From JAISGQ01 sp045534445 (lineage in GTDB: Bacteria > Bacillota > Clostridia > Oscillospirales > Acutalibacteraceae), in contig JAZSJQ010000060.1 of the NCBI GenBank assembly GCA_045534445.1, forward strand, positions 84,821 through 148,820: a DNA stretch of 64,000 nt, written 5' to 3'. Under the pieces are notes generated by a model that had not been told where the DNA came from, ran no database searches, and saw only the letters and a program-made list of their open reading frames with translations. How positions within the stretch are numbered: the first letter of the stretch is position 1; each line of letters opens with the position of its first letter. The translations under genes and the position numbers were made by a program. This document shows positions 49,359 to 57,661 of the stretch, piece by piece.

Positions 49359-50481
49359 ACTGAGAAATAAAATAGACAATGTTGATGACAAGCTGGTTGA
49401 GCTTTTTCTTGAGAGAATGGAGCTTGCTGTTGAAATAGCCAAATTCAAGAAGGAAAACGAGCTTCCTGTCCTCAGCAAATCCCGTGAGCGCGAGGTTCTT
49501 GCAAGAGTCTGTGAAAAATCAGGCGATCTTGAAATGTACTCCCACAGACTTTTCACCACTCTCATGGATCTTTCAAAGGCCCGTCAGAGTGAGCTTATGG
49601 ACAGCCACAATCCTCTCGCGGAAAAGATCAGCTCCGCACTTCTCCCCGCAGAGGAGCTCTTCCCTCAGACAGGTCTCGTTGCCTGCCCCGGTGTTGAGGG
49701 CGGCAACTCTCAGGCAGCCTGCGACAAGCTCTTCCCCAGAGGCAGACTCATGTTTGTAAAGAATTTCAACGCTGTTTTTGACGCTGTTGCTTCGGGGCTC
49801 TGCTCCTACGGCGTTATCCCCATTGAAAACAGCTCAAACGGTTCTGTAAGAGGCGTTTACGATCTGCTCCAGAAAAAGGGACTTTGGATAGTCCGTTCTG
49901 CAAAGCTCTGCATAAAGCACGTTCTCCTCGGAAAGAAGGGTGCAAAGCTTTCTGACATAACCGAGGTTCGATCCCATGAGCAGGCTATAGGTCAGTGTTC
50001 TAAATTCCTTGCCGCTCATAAGGATATCACCGCTCTCCCCTGCCGCAACACCGCTGAGGCCGCTCAGTTCGTTGCCGAGTGCGAAGGCAATAACATTGCA
50101 GCAATCGCTTCTCCTGACTGTGCAGGTCTTTACGGTCTCGACATTCTCGCTGCCGATATTGCTGACAGCGAAAACAACTACACCCGTTTTGTCTGCATTG
50201 GCAAAAAGCCAGCTATATACGCAGGTGCTGATAAGATAAGCCTTGTGCTTGCCTGTGCTGACAAGCCCGGCGCACTCTGCTCCATACTTTCAAATCTTTC
50301 CGCTCACGGCGTGAACCTTTCAAAGCTTGAAAGCTGCCCTGTTGTGGGAAGTGACTTCGAGTTCATTTTCTTCCTCGAGCTCGATGCTTCCGTCCGCGAG
50401 CCCGGCGTAGTTTCAATGCTCACAGAGCTTGAAAAGAGCTGTGCTTCATTCTCCTTCCTCGGATGCTATCAGGAAATATAA
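49345..50481 (+). CDS. pheA: Bifunctional chorismate mutase/prephenate dehydratase (P-protein)
   Basis: Converts chorismate to prephenate and on to phenylpyruvate, committing flux to phenylalanine. Residues 1-90 are an AroQ-type chorismate mutase (DISELRNKIDNVDDKLVELF, with SKSREREVLARV). Residues about 105-285 are prephenate dehydratase (ACPGVEGGNSQAACDKLFP, PIENSSNGSVRGVYDLL, ENNYTRFVCIG with the catalytic TRF). Residues about 295-375 are an ACT domain whose Phe-binding ESRP motif reads ESCP. Feedback control by Phe is therefore likely but modified. The gene overlaps aroA by 14 bases with GGAGG inside aroA. The P-protein layout is normal, 378 residues. Confidence 0.94.
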   Translation: MDISELRNKIDNVDDKLVELFLERMELAVEIAKFKKENELPVLSKSREREVLARVCEKSGDLEMYSHRLFTTLMDLSKARQSELMDSHNPLAEKISSALLPAEELFPQTGLVACPGVEGGNSQAACDKLFPRGRLMFVKNFNAVFDAVASGLCSYGVIPIENSSNGSVRGVYDLLQKKGLWIVRSAKLCIKHVLLGKKGAKLSDITEVRSHEQAIGQCSKFLAAHKDITALPCRNTAEAAQFVAECEGNNIAAIASPDCAGLYGLDILAADIADSENNYTRFVCIGKKPAIYAGADKISLVLACADKPGALCSILSNLSAHGVNLSKLESCPVVGSDFEFIFFLELDASVREPGVVSMLTELEKSCASFSFLGCYQEI

Positions 50482-50511
50482 ACTAATAATAATCAGAAAG
50501 AAGTCTTTGTA

Positions 50512-51750
50512 ATGGGAACACGATTTGGATTACTCGGAAGAAAACTCGGTCATAGCTGGTCACCCAGAATCCACAGTCTCTTCGGATGTGAGGATTATGT
50601 GCTTTTCGAAAAGGAGCCTGAGGAGCTTGAGAGTTTTCTCCGTTCTGATGAATTTAAAGCCATAAACGTTACTATTCCTTATAAGATCGATGTGATGCCC
50701 TACTGCGACGAGCTTACCGATGCAGCCAAGGGTGTCGGCAGTGTAAACACTATTGTCAGAAAAGACGGCAAGCTTATCGGTCACAACACCGATACCGACG
50801 GTTTTGAATATACCGTTCGCCGTTCGGGTATTTCCTTTGAGGGCAAAAAGGTCGTTGTTCTCGGCAACGGCGGCGCTTCAAAGGCTGTAGTCTATACTGC
50901 AAGGAAAATGGGCGCAAAGGAAATAATCATTGTAGATATCAACGGCGAAAACAATTACGACAATATCGACCGTCATTATGATGCTCAGATAATCGTCAAC
51001 ACCACTCCCGTCGGTATGTATCCCCACAATGGTGACATACTCGTCGATCCCGCTCATTTCACCCATTGCGAGGGTGCAGTGGATATTGTATATAATCCGC
51101 TGAGAACCGCGTTCATGCTCCGCTGCAAGGCCCTCGGCATTCCCTGCGCAAGCGGTCTCCCCATGCTTGTTGCCCAGGCAAAGGCCGCGGAGGAAATGTT
51201 CTTCGATAAGAAGATCGATGATTCTGAGGTGGAAAAAGTGTATTCCATTCTCGCCGCTGAGCAGGAAAACATCGCACTTATCGGTATGCCCGGCTGCGGC
51301 AAGACTACCATCGGTGCGCTCCTTGCCGAAATGACAGGCAGAGAGGCTATCGATATCGATGCCTGCATCGTTGAGAATGAGAATATGTCCATTCCCGATA
51401 TCTTTGCCAAGGACGGAGAGGATTATTTCCGTTATCTTGAGCACTACGAACTCGAGAAGATCGGCAAACTGAGCGGTAAGATAATCATTACCGGCGGCGG
51501 CATTGTCAAGAACGGACGCAACCATGCCCTTCTTGCTCAGAACAGCCGTATTTATCACATTACACGAGACCTCGACCTGCTTCCCACCGACGGCAGACCT
51601 CTTTCCCAGAGCACCGATCTTACCGTTATGTATGAGCAGCGTGCTCCCCTTTACAGAAAGTTCCGTGACGTTGAGGTAAGCAACAACAGTACACCTGAAA
51701 ACTGTGCAAATGCAATATGGAGTGATTTCAATGAAAATTCTCGTAATTAA
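50512..51750 (+). CDS. Fused shikimate dehydrogenase-shikimate kinase
   Basis: One 412-residue chain carries two consecutive shikimate-pathway steps. Residues 1-245 are AroE: GLLGRKLGHSWSPRIHSLF, the catalytic Lys in NVTIPYKIDVMPYCDEL, GHNTDTDGFEYTV and the Rossmann loop VVVLGNGGASKAVV. Residues about 250-412 are AroK: P-loop IGMPGCGKTTIGALLAEMTG (about 257-276), DIDACIVENENMSIPDIF, the shikimate-binding YFRYLEHYELEKI and GGGIVKNGRN, and a lid near DLLPTDGRPLSQ. The fusion channels 3-dehydroshikimate to shikimate-3-phosphate. The reading frame is continuous, with no sign of error. It sits between pheA and aroQ. Confidence 0.93.
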   Translation: MGTRFGLLGRKLGHSWSPRIHSLFGCEDYVLFEKEPEELESFLRSDEFKAINVTIPYKIDVMPYCDELTDAAKGVGSVNTIVRKDGKLIGHNTDTDGFEYTVRRSGISFEGKKVVVLGNGGASKAVVYTARKMGAKEIIIVDINGENNYDNIDRHYDAQIIVNTTPVGMYPHNGDILVDPAHFTHCEGAVDIVYNPLRTAFMLRCKALGIPCASGLPMLVAQAKAAEEMFFDKKIDDSEVEKVYSILAAEQENIALIGMPGCGKTTIGALLAEMTGREAIDIDACIVENENMSIPDIFAKDGEDYFRYLEHYELEKIGKLSGKIIITGGGIVKNGRNHALLAQNSRIYHITRDLDLLPTDGRPLSQSTDLTVMYEQRAPLYRKFRDVEVSNNSTPENCANAIWSDFNENSRN

Positions 51751-52156
51751 CGGTCCCAATATCAATATGCTGGGACTTCGCGAACCCGAAATATACGGCA
51801 AAGATACCTATGAGGATCTTCTCGGTCTTATCGCCGAGGAGGCTCAGAATCTCGGTATTGACGTGGAATTTTTCCAGTCAAATCACGAGGGTGCAATTGT
51901 TGATGCTATTCAGGGAGCATACGGCAGAATAGACGGCATTGTCATTAACCCTGCCGCCTATACCCATACAAGCGTTGCTATTCTTGATGCTCTCAAGGCG
52001 GTATCCATTCCTGCTGTTGAAGTTCACATCTCTGACCCCGTACTCAGAGAGGATTTCCGCAAGATCTCTTATGTGCGCAGAGCCTGCGTTGCCACCATCA
52101 AAGGCAAGGGTTTTGACGGATATCTTGAGGCTATGAGGATCCTTGCAGGGAAATAG
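51731..52156 (+). CDS. aroQ: Type II 3-dehydroquinate dehydratase
   Basis: Dodecameric enzyme forming 3-dehydroshikimate from 3-dehydroquinate, the step before AroE. The 141 residues hold all family signatures: ILVINGPNINMLGLREPEIY with the catalytic Arg/Tyr loop, FFQSNHEGAIVDAIQ, IVINPAAYTHTSVAILDAL and VEVHISDP with the catalytic His. The ATG at 51731 with GGAG upstream gives the normal N-terminus and overlaps the aroE/K fusion by 20 bases. A longer frame from 51704 lacks a site. It is the last gene of the operon before a terminator. Confidence 0.95.
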   Translation: MKILVINGPNINMLGLREPEIYGKDTYEDLLGLIAEEAQNLGIDVEFFQSNHEGAIVDAIQGAYGRIDGIVINPAAYTHTSVAILDALKAVSIPAVEVHISDPVLREDFRKISYVRRACVATIKGKGFDGYLEAMRILAGK

Positions 52157-52165
52157 AACTTGCAA

Positions 52166-52200
52166 AGAGCTGAGGGAATTATCCTCAGCTCTTTTTTCTT
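52166..52200 (+). terminator. Terminator of the aromatic operon
   Basis: AGAGCTGAGG (52166-52175) and CCTCAGCTCT (52183-52192), followed by TTTTTCTT. Confidence 0.9.
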
Positions 52201-52232
52201 ATGACGCTGTATATAAAAGGAAGGTTTTTATT

Positions 52233-53555
52233 ATGGCATGGGATTGGAATGAAATGTTTGGTGACGGCTTCTTTTTCGAGCTAAAAAACAACGAGCGAAA
52301 ATATTTTGGTCTCAATGAAATAGAAGATCCGTGGGAGCATGAAGTTTTTTACAGCAAAACCAACATATGGTACAAGCGTACTACGATATTTTTTCGCGGC
52401 GATGTGATCGTAAAGGTAAGTTCCGAGGAGATCCGTATGCCGCAGGACGAGCCTACGCTCCGAAGCTATTGCGAATATGATGTTGAGCTTAAAACCGACA
52501 ACCGCCTGATGATCCTTCCCCTGACGGCGAGAGGAAAACCCAAAAAGCTGACGCCCGCCAATGTTCTTGCATTCACTCCTACGGGCTGCAGATTCTATAT
52601 TTCAATGGACACGGTAAACTCTCGTGGAACCTTTATTGATGTTTGCAATCTTAGAAACAACATTTCTCTTCCAATCGGCGAAGACGAGCGGATAAAGAAT
52701 ATTCGTACTTCCGATGATTTCCGCAGTTTTATTGAATATTACATCTCCACCTGCCCCGAGGGATATTTTGAGAAAGTGGAGCGAATGCGAAATTCGCCTC
52801 ATGTGACCGTAAAATACCGCGTTGGCGATATTTTCAGGATCGAAGCAGACAGATTCAATTACTGCTACGGAATAATTACGGGTGAGGTTCAAAAAATCAG
52901 AGAATGGGCAGAGTTCCCCCAGTACCACAGCCTGCACACCGCCATGATGGTCCCGCTTATGATAAGGTATTATGAGCTTGTGACACCCGATCCAACCCTC
53001 ACCGCCGATGACCTTGCCTCTGTTCCTCTCGGCAGCGCTGACATCTGCGGCGACAATGCTGTCATCTGGGGCACTCACACCATTATCGATCACAAGGAGA
53101 TAAAAGCAGAGGACATCGCCTTCAATCTTGTATGCTCAAAGATAATTTCAAGGCGCAGTGATGCAAATGTATTCACTCAGGAGAATTTTGCACGAATGGG
53201 ATTCGGTGAGATGCCCGAAAATTACAGTCTCCATGTTGAATGGGGCTTGGCTGTCACTACCCTCCCCTCCGCTCAGATATCCCAAAAGCTTAGAGAATAT
53301 TTGAAGGATTACCATTCTCCTTTCAGCGGTGTGCATATGGGCATATTCCCCGACATTATACCTGATAACGGAGGAATGAAAGCCGTCCCATCTTCATACA
53401 GCGACGATCTTTTGCAGGAACATAACAGAGATATAAAAAACGAGCTGTTTTCATGCCTCGGTTTATCAGAGAATACGACCTTCGATGATTTCGCTGCGGC
53501 ATTCGGCGGTCTGACTAAAGCGCAGATCGCGGAGAAAATCGCAAACGCAGGATAG
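52233..53555 (+). CDS. Uncharacterised protein with Imm26-like segment
   Basis: A 440-residue soluble protein beginning MAWDWNEMFGDGFFFELKNN. Residues about 190-235 (VKYRVGDIFRIEADRFNYCY, then GIITGEV) resemble the Imm26 fold found in toxin-immunity and housekeeping proteins of Firmicutes. A short C-terminal helical module ends LTKAQIAEKIANAG. No signal peptide or membrane helix is seen. The ATG at 52233 has AAGGAAGG upstream; the longer frame runs through the aroQ terminator. No toxin gene is adjacent, so an immunity role is unsupported. It stands alone with its own terminator. Confidence 0.7.
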   Translation: MAWDWNEMFGDGFFFELKNNERKYFGLNEIEDPWEHEVFYSKTNIWYKRTTIFFRGDVIVKVSSEEIRMPQDEPTLRSYCEYDVELKTDNRLMILPLTARGKPKKLTPANVLAFTPTGCRFYISMDTVNSRGTFIDVCNLRNNISLPIGEDERIKNIRTSDDFRSFIEYYISTCPEGYFEKVERMRNSPHVTVKYRVGDIFRIEADRFNYCYGIITGEVQKIREWAEFPQYHSLHTAMMVPLMIRYYELVTPDPTLTADDLASVPLGSADICGDNAVIWGTHTIIDHKEIKAEDIAFNLVCSKIISRRSDANVFTQENFARMGFGEMPENYSLHVEWGLAVTTLPSAQISQKLREYLKDYHSPFSGVHMGIFPDIIPDNGGMKAVPSSYSDDLLQEHNRDIKNELFSCLGLSENTTFDDFAAAFGGLTKAQIAEKIANAG

Positions 53556-53614
53556 CGTTCTTTATTTTTCTTTATTTTTCATATGTTTTCAAATGCATTT
53601 TTCATATATTTTCA

Positions 53615-53648
53615 CAAAAAAGCCCCACTTTTCAAGTGGGGCTTTTTT
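53615..53648. terminator. Bidirectional terminator between convergent genes
   Basis: AAAAAAGCCCCACTT and AAGTGGGGCTTTTTT arms (53616-53630, 53634-53648). Confidence 0.92.
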
Positions 53649-53653
53649 AGTTT

Positions 53654-55135
53654 TTATCCTATAGAATCTACCTGCATTTCTTTTACTTCTTCAAAAGGAA
53701 CCATGAATGAAACTTTGTATATCAGATATTCAAGCTCAGTGCCTTCTGTTGCCTCATAGCATATCTTTCTTCGACCTTCTTCATCGAAAAGCACATAGTA
53801 GAACTTCTGATATTCCAACTCTTCTCTAAAAGGCAATGTATCAGAATTGATTATCTCTGTCTCAAGTGTATCTGCGATGTACTCATAATCACTTTCCGCA
53901 AGGGTATAAACCAGACTTTTTCTTTCCTGCTTGTTATCAAAATCATCAATGGCGCCTGTTGATACTTTTACGGTTCCGTCCTTGTAAACGGTGTATTTCA
54001 GTGCAAAAGGATCAAACTCAGTAAACAAAGCGGCTTCACCGATTATCTGACACAGGATATTGTCGTAGGAGTTCTGTGCGCTGTTCTCAATAGTCTTTTC
54101 GAGGGCTGCCTTTGCATCCTTGTCAAGACTGTCCATAATTGCATTGTGCGACTCCGCCTTGATTTCCTCAACCTCGCTGTCATCTGCAAGACCGTAAACC
54201 GTATCTGCCGCTGCGTAGAAGGTGCTGTTCCGGGGATTCAGACCTCCGCATCTGTAGGTCGCATTTCCGTTTTCATCAAAGAACTGAAGGTTTATCCATG
54301 CGCCGCAGTCCTTATCCTCGCCGCTGCACTCACCGACATTCCATATTTCGTTCTCGCGAAGTTTTTCTATCAGCATACCTATATCGCCGGAATCAATGTA
54401 GTTGTATGTGCGTCCCACCAGTTCATCCTTACCGTTTGCACTTGTCCAAAGCTTCAGCGTACCGTCGGCATATACGGTATAATACATGGTAAAGTATCCG
54501 TTGTCCTTGGCGTAATGAGGGGATACTTCAAGCTGACACACGATACTGTTATATGATATTCCTGCCTTGCTTTCAGCTTCCTTGATCCTCTTCTCAGTTA
54601 TGGCCTCTTCTGTCTTTAACGCTGAGAGCCTTTTGATTTCAGAAATCCTCAGCTCGGGGATCATGCCGCAGAGAACAGTCTCAACTGCGGAAAACGTCTC
54701 CCCATCTCCGCTGCAGAAAAGAACCTCCTTACCCTCTGCATCATAAAAGCAGAGATATTTTGCCTCATCTATAGCAGTTTTGCTTCCCGTTTCTGCAAGT
54801 TTATTTTCACGAATTGCCTTGATAAGCTCGTTTTTCTGTTCTTCCGTGATTTCATGCTCTCCTGAATATACCACGTCAAGCTCCGCTTCTTCGCAGGGAC
54901 CTGTCCATATCTCTATCCTGTTATCTGCATACACGGTGTAGTTTATCGCATAATCTTCGTATTCTCCCGGGTTTTCCGGCTTCTGCGTATACTGACATAC
55001 GATCTTTTCGTAGGATATCCCCTTTTCTTTTTCCAGCTTCTCTGCCTCCTTGTCGGCGTTTGCAGCGCAGGCTGACAACACCGCCATGCACAGAATCAGC
55101 ACAACAGCCAATACTCTTTTCATTGTTTTTTTCAT
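53654..55135 (-). CDS. Lipoprotein built from three tandem domains
   Basis: A 493-residue lipoprotein (signal VLAVVLILCMAVLSAC, Cys about 23). The extracellular part consists of three repeats of about 140-150 residues. Each starts near ISYEKIVCQ, ISYNSIVCQ or NSYDNILCQ, followed some 25 residues later by YTVYADN, YTVYADG or YTVYKDG. Each repeat then has a helix rich in Glu/Lys and a strand with FYDAEGK, FFDENGN or LFDEEGR. The repeats have diverged, so the duplication is old. No family is recognised. It is preceded by AAGGAGG and its own promoter, so it is probably monocistronic. Confidence 0.75.
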   Translation of the reverse strand: MKKTMKRVLAVVLILCMAVLSACAANADKEAEKLEKEKGISYEKIVCQYTQKPENPGEYEDYAINYTVYADNRIEIWTGPCEEAELDVVYSGEHEITEEQKNELIKAIRENKLAETGSKTAIDEAKYLCFYDAEGKEVLFCSGDGETFSAVETVLCGMIPELRISEIKRLSALKTEEAITEKRIKEAESKAGISYNSIVCQLEVSPHYAKDNGYFTMYYTVYADGTLKLWTSANGKDELVGRTYNYIDSGDIGMLIEKLRENEIWNVGECSGEDKDCGAWINLQFFDENGNATYRCGGLNPRNSTFYAAADTVYGLADDSEVEEIKAESHNAIMDSLDKDAKAALEKTIENSAQNSYDNILCQIIGEAALFTEFDPFALKYTVYKDGTVKVSTGAIDDFDNKQERKSLVYTLAESDYEYIADTLETEIINSDTLPFREELEYQKFYYVLFDEEGRRKICYEATEGTELEYLIYKVSFMVPFEEVKEMQVDSIG

Positions 55136-55194
55136 TACTTTTTCCTCCTTGTATTTTTTATACTCTTTTCACGGCATTTATATATGCCAAGTTA

Positions 55195-55223
55195 ATAATA
55201 ACATGTATATTTACTGTTGTAAA
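55195..55223 (-). promoter_or_regulatory. Promoter of the three-domain lipoprotein gene
   Basis: TTTACA (55218-55223), 17 bases, TATTAT (55195-55200) on the minus strand. Confidence 0.6.
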
Positions 55224-55227
55224 GCAT

Positions 55228-55264
55228 AAAAGGCCACCGAAAGATGCTCTTTCGGTGGCCTTTT
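55228..55264 (-). terminator. Terminator of the EF-G-like gene
   Basis: AAAAGGCCACCGAAAGA and its complement TCTTTCGGTGGCCTTTT, 13 bases after the stop. Confidence 0.9.
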
Positions 55265-55276
55265 CATAATTACAGA

Positions 55277-57331
55277 TTATTCGTCCTCAGCTCTTGCCTT
55301 AGCGTCTTCGATGACTTTCTGAGCAACCATGGGAGGTGCATCCTCATAGCGCTCGAACTCAAGGGTGAAGTAACCTCTACCCTGAGCGGTCTGACGAATG
55401 AAGGTGGAGAAGTCGCCCATTTCAGCCATGGGAACCTCAGCACAGAGCTCCTGGAGGTTATTCTCAGCAGGATTCATACCGAGAACACGACCACGACGCT
55501 TTGTGACTTCGCCCATAACGTCACCCATGTTGTCGTTGGGAACGTATGCCTTGAGGGTGCCGATAGGCTCAAGGAGTGTGGGGCTTGCCTGAGGAATACC
55601 ATTCTTGAATGCGATGTTAGCAGCAGTCTTGAATGCCATTTCAGAGGAGTCAACGGGATGGTAGGAACCATCATAAAGAACTGCACGGACGCCTACAACA
55701 GGATAGCCTGCGAGAACACCCTTCTGCATGGACTCGTTAAGACCCTTTTCAACTGCGGGGAAGAAGTTCTTGGGAACAGAACCGCCGACGACTTCCTCAG
55801 CGAACTCGAGGCCGGGTGCATCACAGGGCTCAAAGCGTACCCAGATGTCACCGAACTGACCGTGACCGCCGGACTGCTTCTTATGTCTGCCCTGTACGGA
55901 AACTGTCTTTCTGATGGTCTCTCTGTATGCAACTCTCGGAGTCTCAATGTTGGTGTCAACATTGTACTTAGCCTTGAGCTTGGAAACGATAACGTCGATG
56001 TGCTGGTCGCCCTGACCGCTGAGAACCATCTGCTTGGTCTCGGTGTTGGTGCCGAAGGTGAAGGAGGGATCTTCCTCGTTCAGCTTCTGGAGACCCTGAG
56101 CAACCTTTTCCTCTTCGCCCTTTGCCTTGGGCATGATAGCCATGGAAAGGGAGGTTCCGGGATATTTTACGCCTGCAAGGGTGACCTTGCGGCTGGGAGA
56201 TGCGAGAGTATCACCGGTAAGAGTGTTTGCAAGCTTGGGAACTGCGCCGATATCACCTGCGCCGATGAAGGGAACATCTTCCTGCTTCTTGCCTCTGATA
56301 AGGAGGGTCTTACCGATCTTCTCGGTTGCACCTGTTCTCATATTGACAACGGGTGTGTCGGAAGCGATCTTACCTGCGAAGACCTTGAAGTAGCTGAGCT
56401 TACCAACGAAGGGGTCAGCAACGGTCTTGAATACGACAGCTGCGGTGGGAGCGGACTCGTCAACAGCGATGTCAACCTTATTGCCGTCCTCGTCCTTAGC
56501 GGTCTGGGGTCTTGCCTCAAGAGCATTGGGAGCAAGCCATGTGATACCGTCGAGGAGAAGCTCTGCACCTGCTGCATCACTTGCTATACCGCAGAATACG
56601 GGGATAACGGAGCCTTCGAATGCACCCTTCTTGAGACCTGCTACGATCTCATCGTGGGTGAACTCTTCGCCGTCAAAATACTTCATCATGAGCTCTTCGT
56701 CAGCCTCTGCGACTGCCTCGGAAATCTCGGTCATGTAATCCTCGTACTCGTCGAATGCAGGTACATCACAGGCAACCATCTTGGTGCCGTTCATCTTGTA
56801 TGCCTTGTTCTCGATCATGTTGACGTATGTACCGTTGGTGTATACAACAACGGGGCAGACGCCCTGACCGAATACCTCACGGAGGGACTCAAGAGTCTTC
56901 TGGAAGCTTACGCCTTCCTTATCAAGCTTGTTGATGAAGATCATCTTGGACATGTTGCGCTCTGCAGCCATCTTGATAGCCTTCTCTGCGCCGACGGAAA
57001 CGCCGGAACGTGCAGAAACAACAGCGATCGCACACTCTGCAGCTCTGTAAGCCTCACGTGCGCCGCCTGCATAGTCAAACTGACCCGGAGCATCGATGAT
57101 ATTTATTTTATTTCCCTTCCACTCAAGCGGTGCAACCGCTGCGGAAACGGAACAGGTACGCTTTACTTCTTCGGGGTCAAAGTCGCAAACGGTATTTCCG
57201 TCTACGATCTTACCGATTCTGTCGGTTACTCCTGCAAGATAGAGCATTGCCTCTGCAAGAGAAGTCTTGCCGCTGCCGCTGTGTCCGGCGAGAACGACGT
57301 TGATGATGTTTTTAGCGGGATACTGTTTCAA
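55277..57331 (-). CDS. EF-G-like translational GTPase (EF-G2/FusA2 type)
   Basis: The 684 residues have the five-domain EF-G layout. G1 is LAGHSGSGKTSLAEAML, unlike the AHIDAGKTT of true EF-G. G3 is DAPGQFDY, G4 is NKLD, and domain IV-V signatures are SGGHGQFGDIWVRFEP, GYPVVGVRAVLYDGSYHPVD and GDVMGEVTKRRGRVLGM. This is the paralogous clade in clostridia and Thermotoga whose exact role in translation is unsettled; canonical fusA is not in this window. Start TTG at 57331, with AAAGGGG 9 bases before. Rare codons are avoided so strongly that the antisense strand is open for 700 codons, suggesting good expression. Confidence 0.9.
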   Translation of the reverse strand: MKQYPAKNIINVVLAGHSGSGKTSLAEAMLYLAGVTDRIGKIVDGNTVCDFDPEEVKRTCSVSAAVAPLEWKGNKINIIDAPGQFDYAGGAREAYRAAECAIAVVSARSGVSVGAEKAIKMAAERNMSKMIFINKLDKEGVSFQKTLESLREVFGQGVCPVVVYTNGTYVNMIENKAYKMNGTKMVACDVPAFDEYEDYMTEISEAVAEADEELMMKYFDGEEFTHDEIVAGLKKGAFEGSVIPVFCGIASDAAGAELLLDGITWLAPNALEARPQTAKDEDGNKVDIAVDESAPTAAVVFKTVADPFVGKLSYFKVFAGKIASDTPVVNMRTGATEKIGKTLLIRGKKQEDVPFIGAGDIGAVPKLANTLTGDTLASPSRKVTLAGVKYPGTSLSMAIMPKAKGEEEKVAQGLQKLNEEDPSFTFGTNTETKQMVLSGQGDQHIDVIVSKLKAKYNVDTNIETPRVAYRETIRKTVSVQGRHKKQSGGHGQFGDIWVRFEPCDAPGLEFAEEVVGGSVPKNFFPAVEKGLNESMQKGVLAGYPVVGVRAVLYDGSYHPVDSSEMAFKTAANIAFKNGIPQASPTLLEPIGTLKAYVPNDNMGDVMGEVTKRRGRVLGMNPAENNLQELCAEVPMAEMGDFSTFIRQTAQGRGYFTLEFERYEDAPPMVAQKVIEDAKARAEDE

Positions 57332-57438
57332 GGTAGAAAACCCCTTTCAAATGGATTCCACATAATGGATTTATTTTCAGCATGCCTCGGTATGGGCAAT
57401 ATCGTCAATCTACTCATCCGATAACTAAGCTGTTTATC

Positions 57439-57467
57439 ATTATATCTGAACGGTTTCATGATTTCAA
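57439..57467 (-). promoter_or_regulatory. Promoter of the EF-G-like gene
   Basis: TTGAAA (57462-57467), 17 bases, TATAAT (57439-57444) on the minus strand. Confidence 0.7.
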
Positions 57468-57621
57468 CAAAAACATTCGCCAAAATACTAAAATTGTTCC
57501 AATATCAGAAAATTTACTGTGCATTTTGGTTAAATTGAACAACCTTTGTGAATAAACTGTGGATTGTCAGCATTCATGATTATGTATATGCACAATTTAT
57601 AAACGTTTAACCTTACAAGCG

Positions 57622-57654
57622 AAAAAAGGCACTGTCTTTTCTGACAGTGCCTTT
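57622..57654 (-). terminator. Terminator of the transglutaminase-like gene
   Basis: AAAGGCACTGTC and GACAGTGCCTTT arms with a T6 run in the minus direction. Confidence 0.88.
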
Positions 57655-57661
57655 GAGACCG

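Larger units (their letters stand above)
57332..57661. other. AT-rich intergenic region
   Basis: It holds the EF-G-like promoter (57439-57467) and the terminator of the transglutaminase gene (57622-57654). Between 57470 and 57620 I see no gene, RNA or repeat. Confidence 0.6.

Noticed and set aside
52233..53555. Toxin-immunity pair based on the Imm26-like segment
   Set aside because: No adjacent toxin, secretion or repeat-rich effector gene is present, and the protein is far larger than an immunity protein.
55244..57424. Plus-strand open frame of 726 codons across the EF-G-like gene
   Set aside because: Antisense shadow of a highly biased gene; it even reads through the terminator at 55228-55264.
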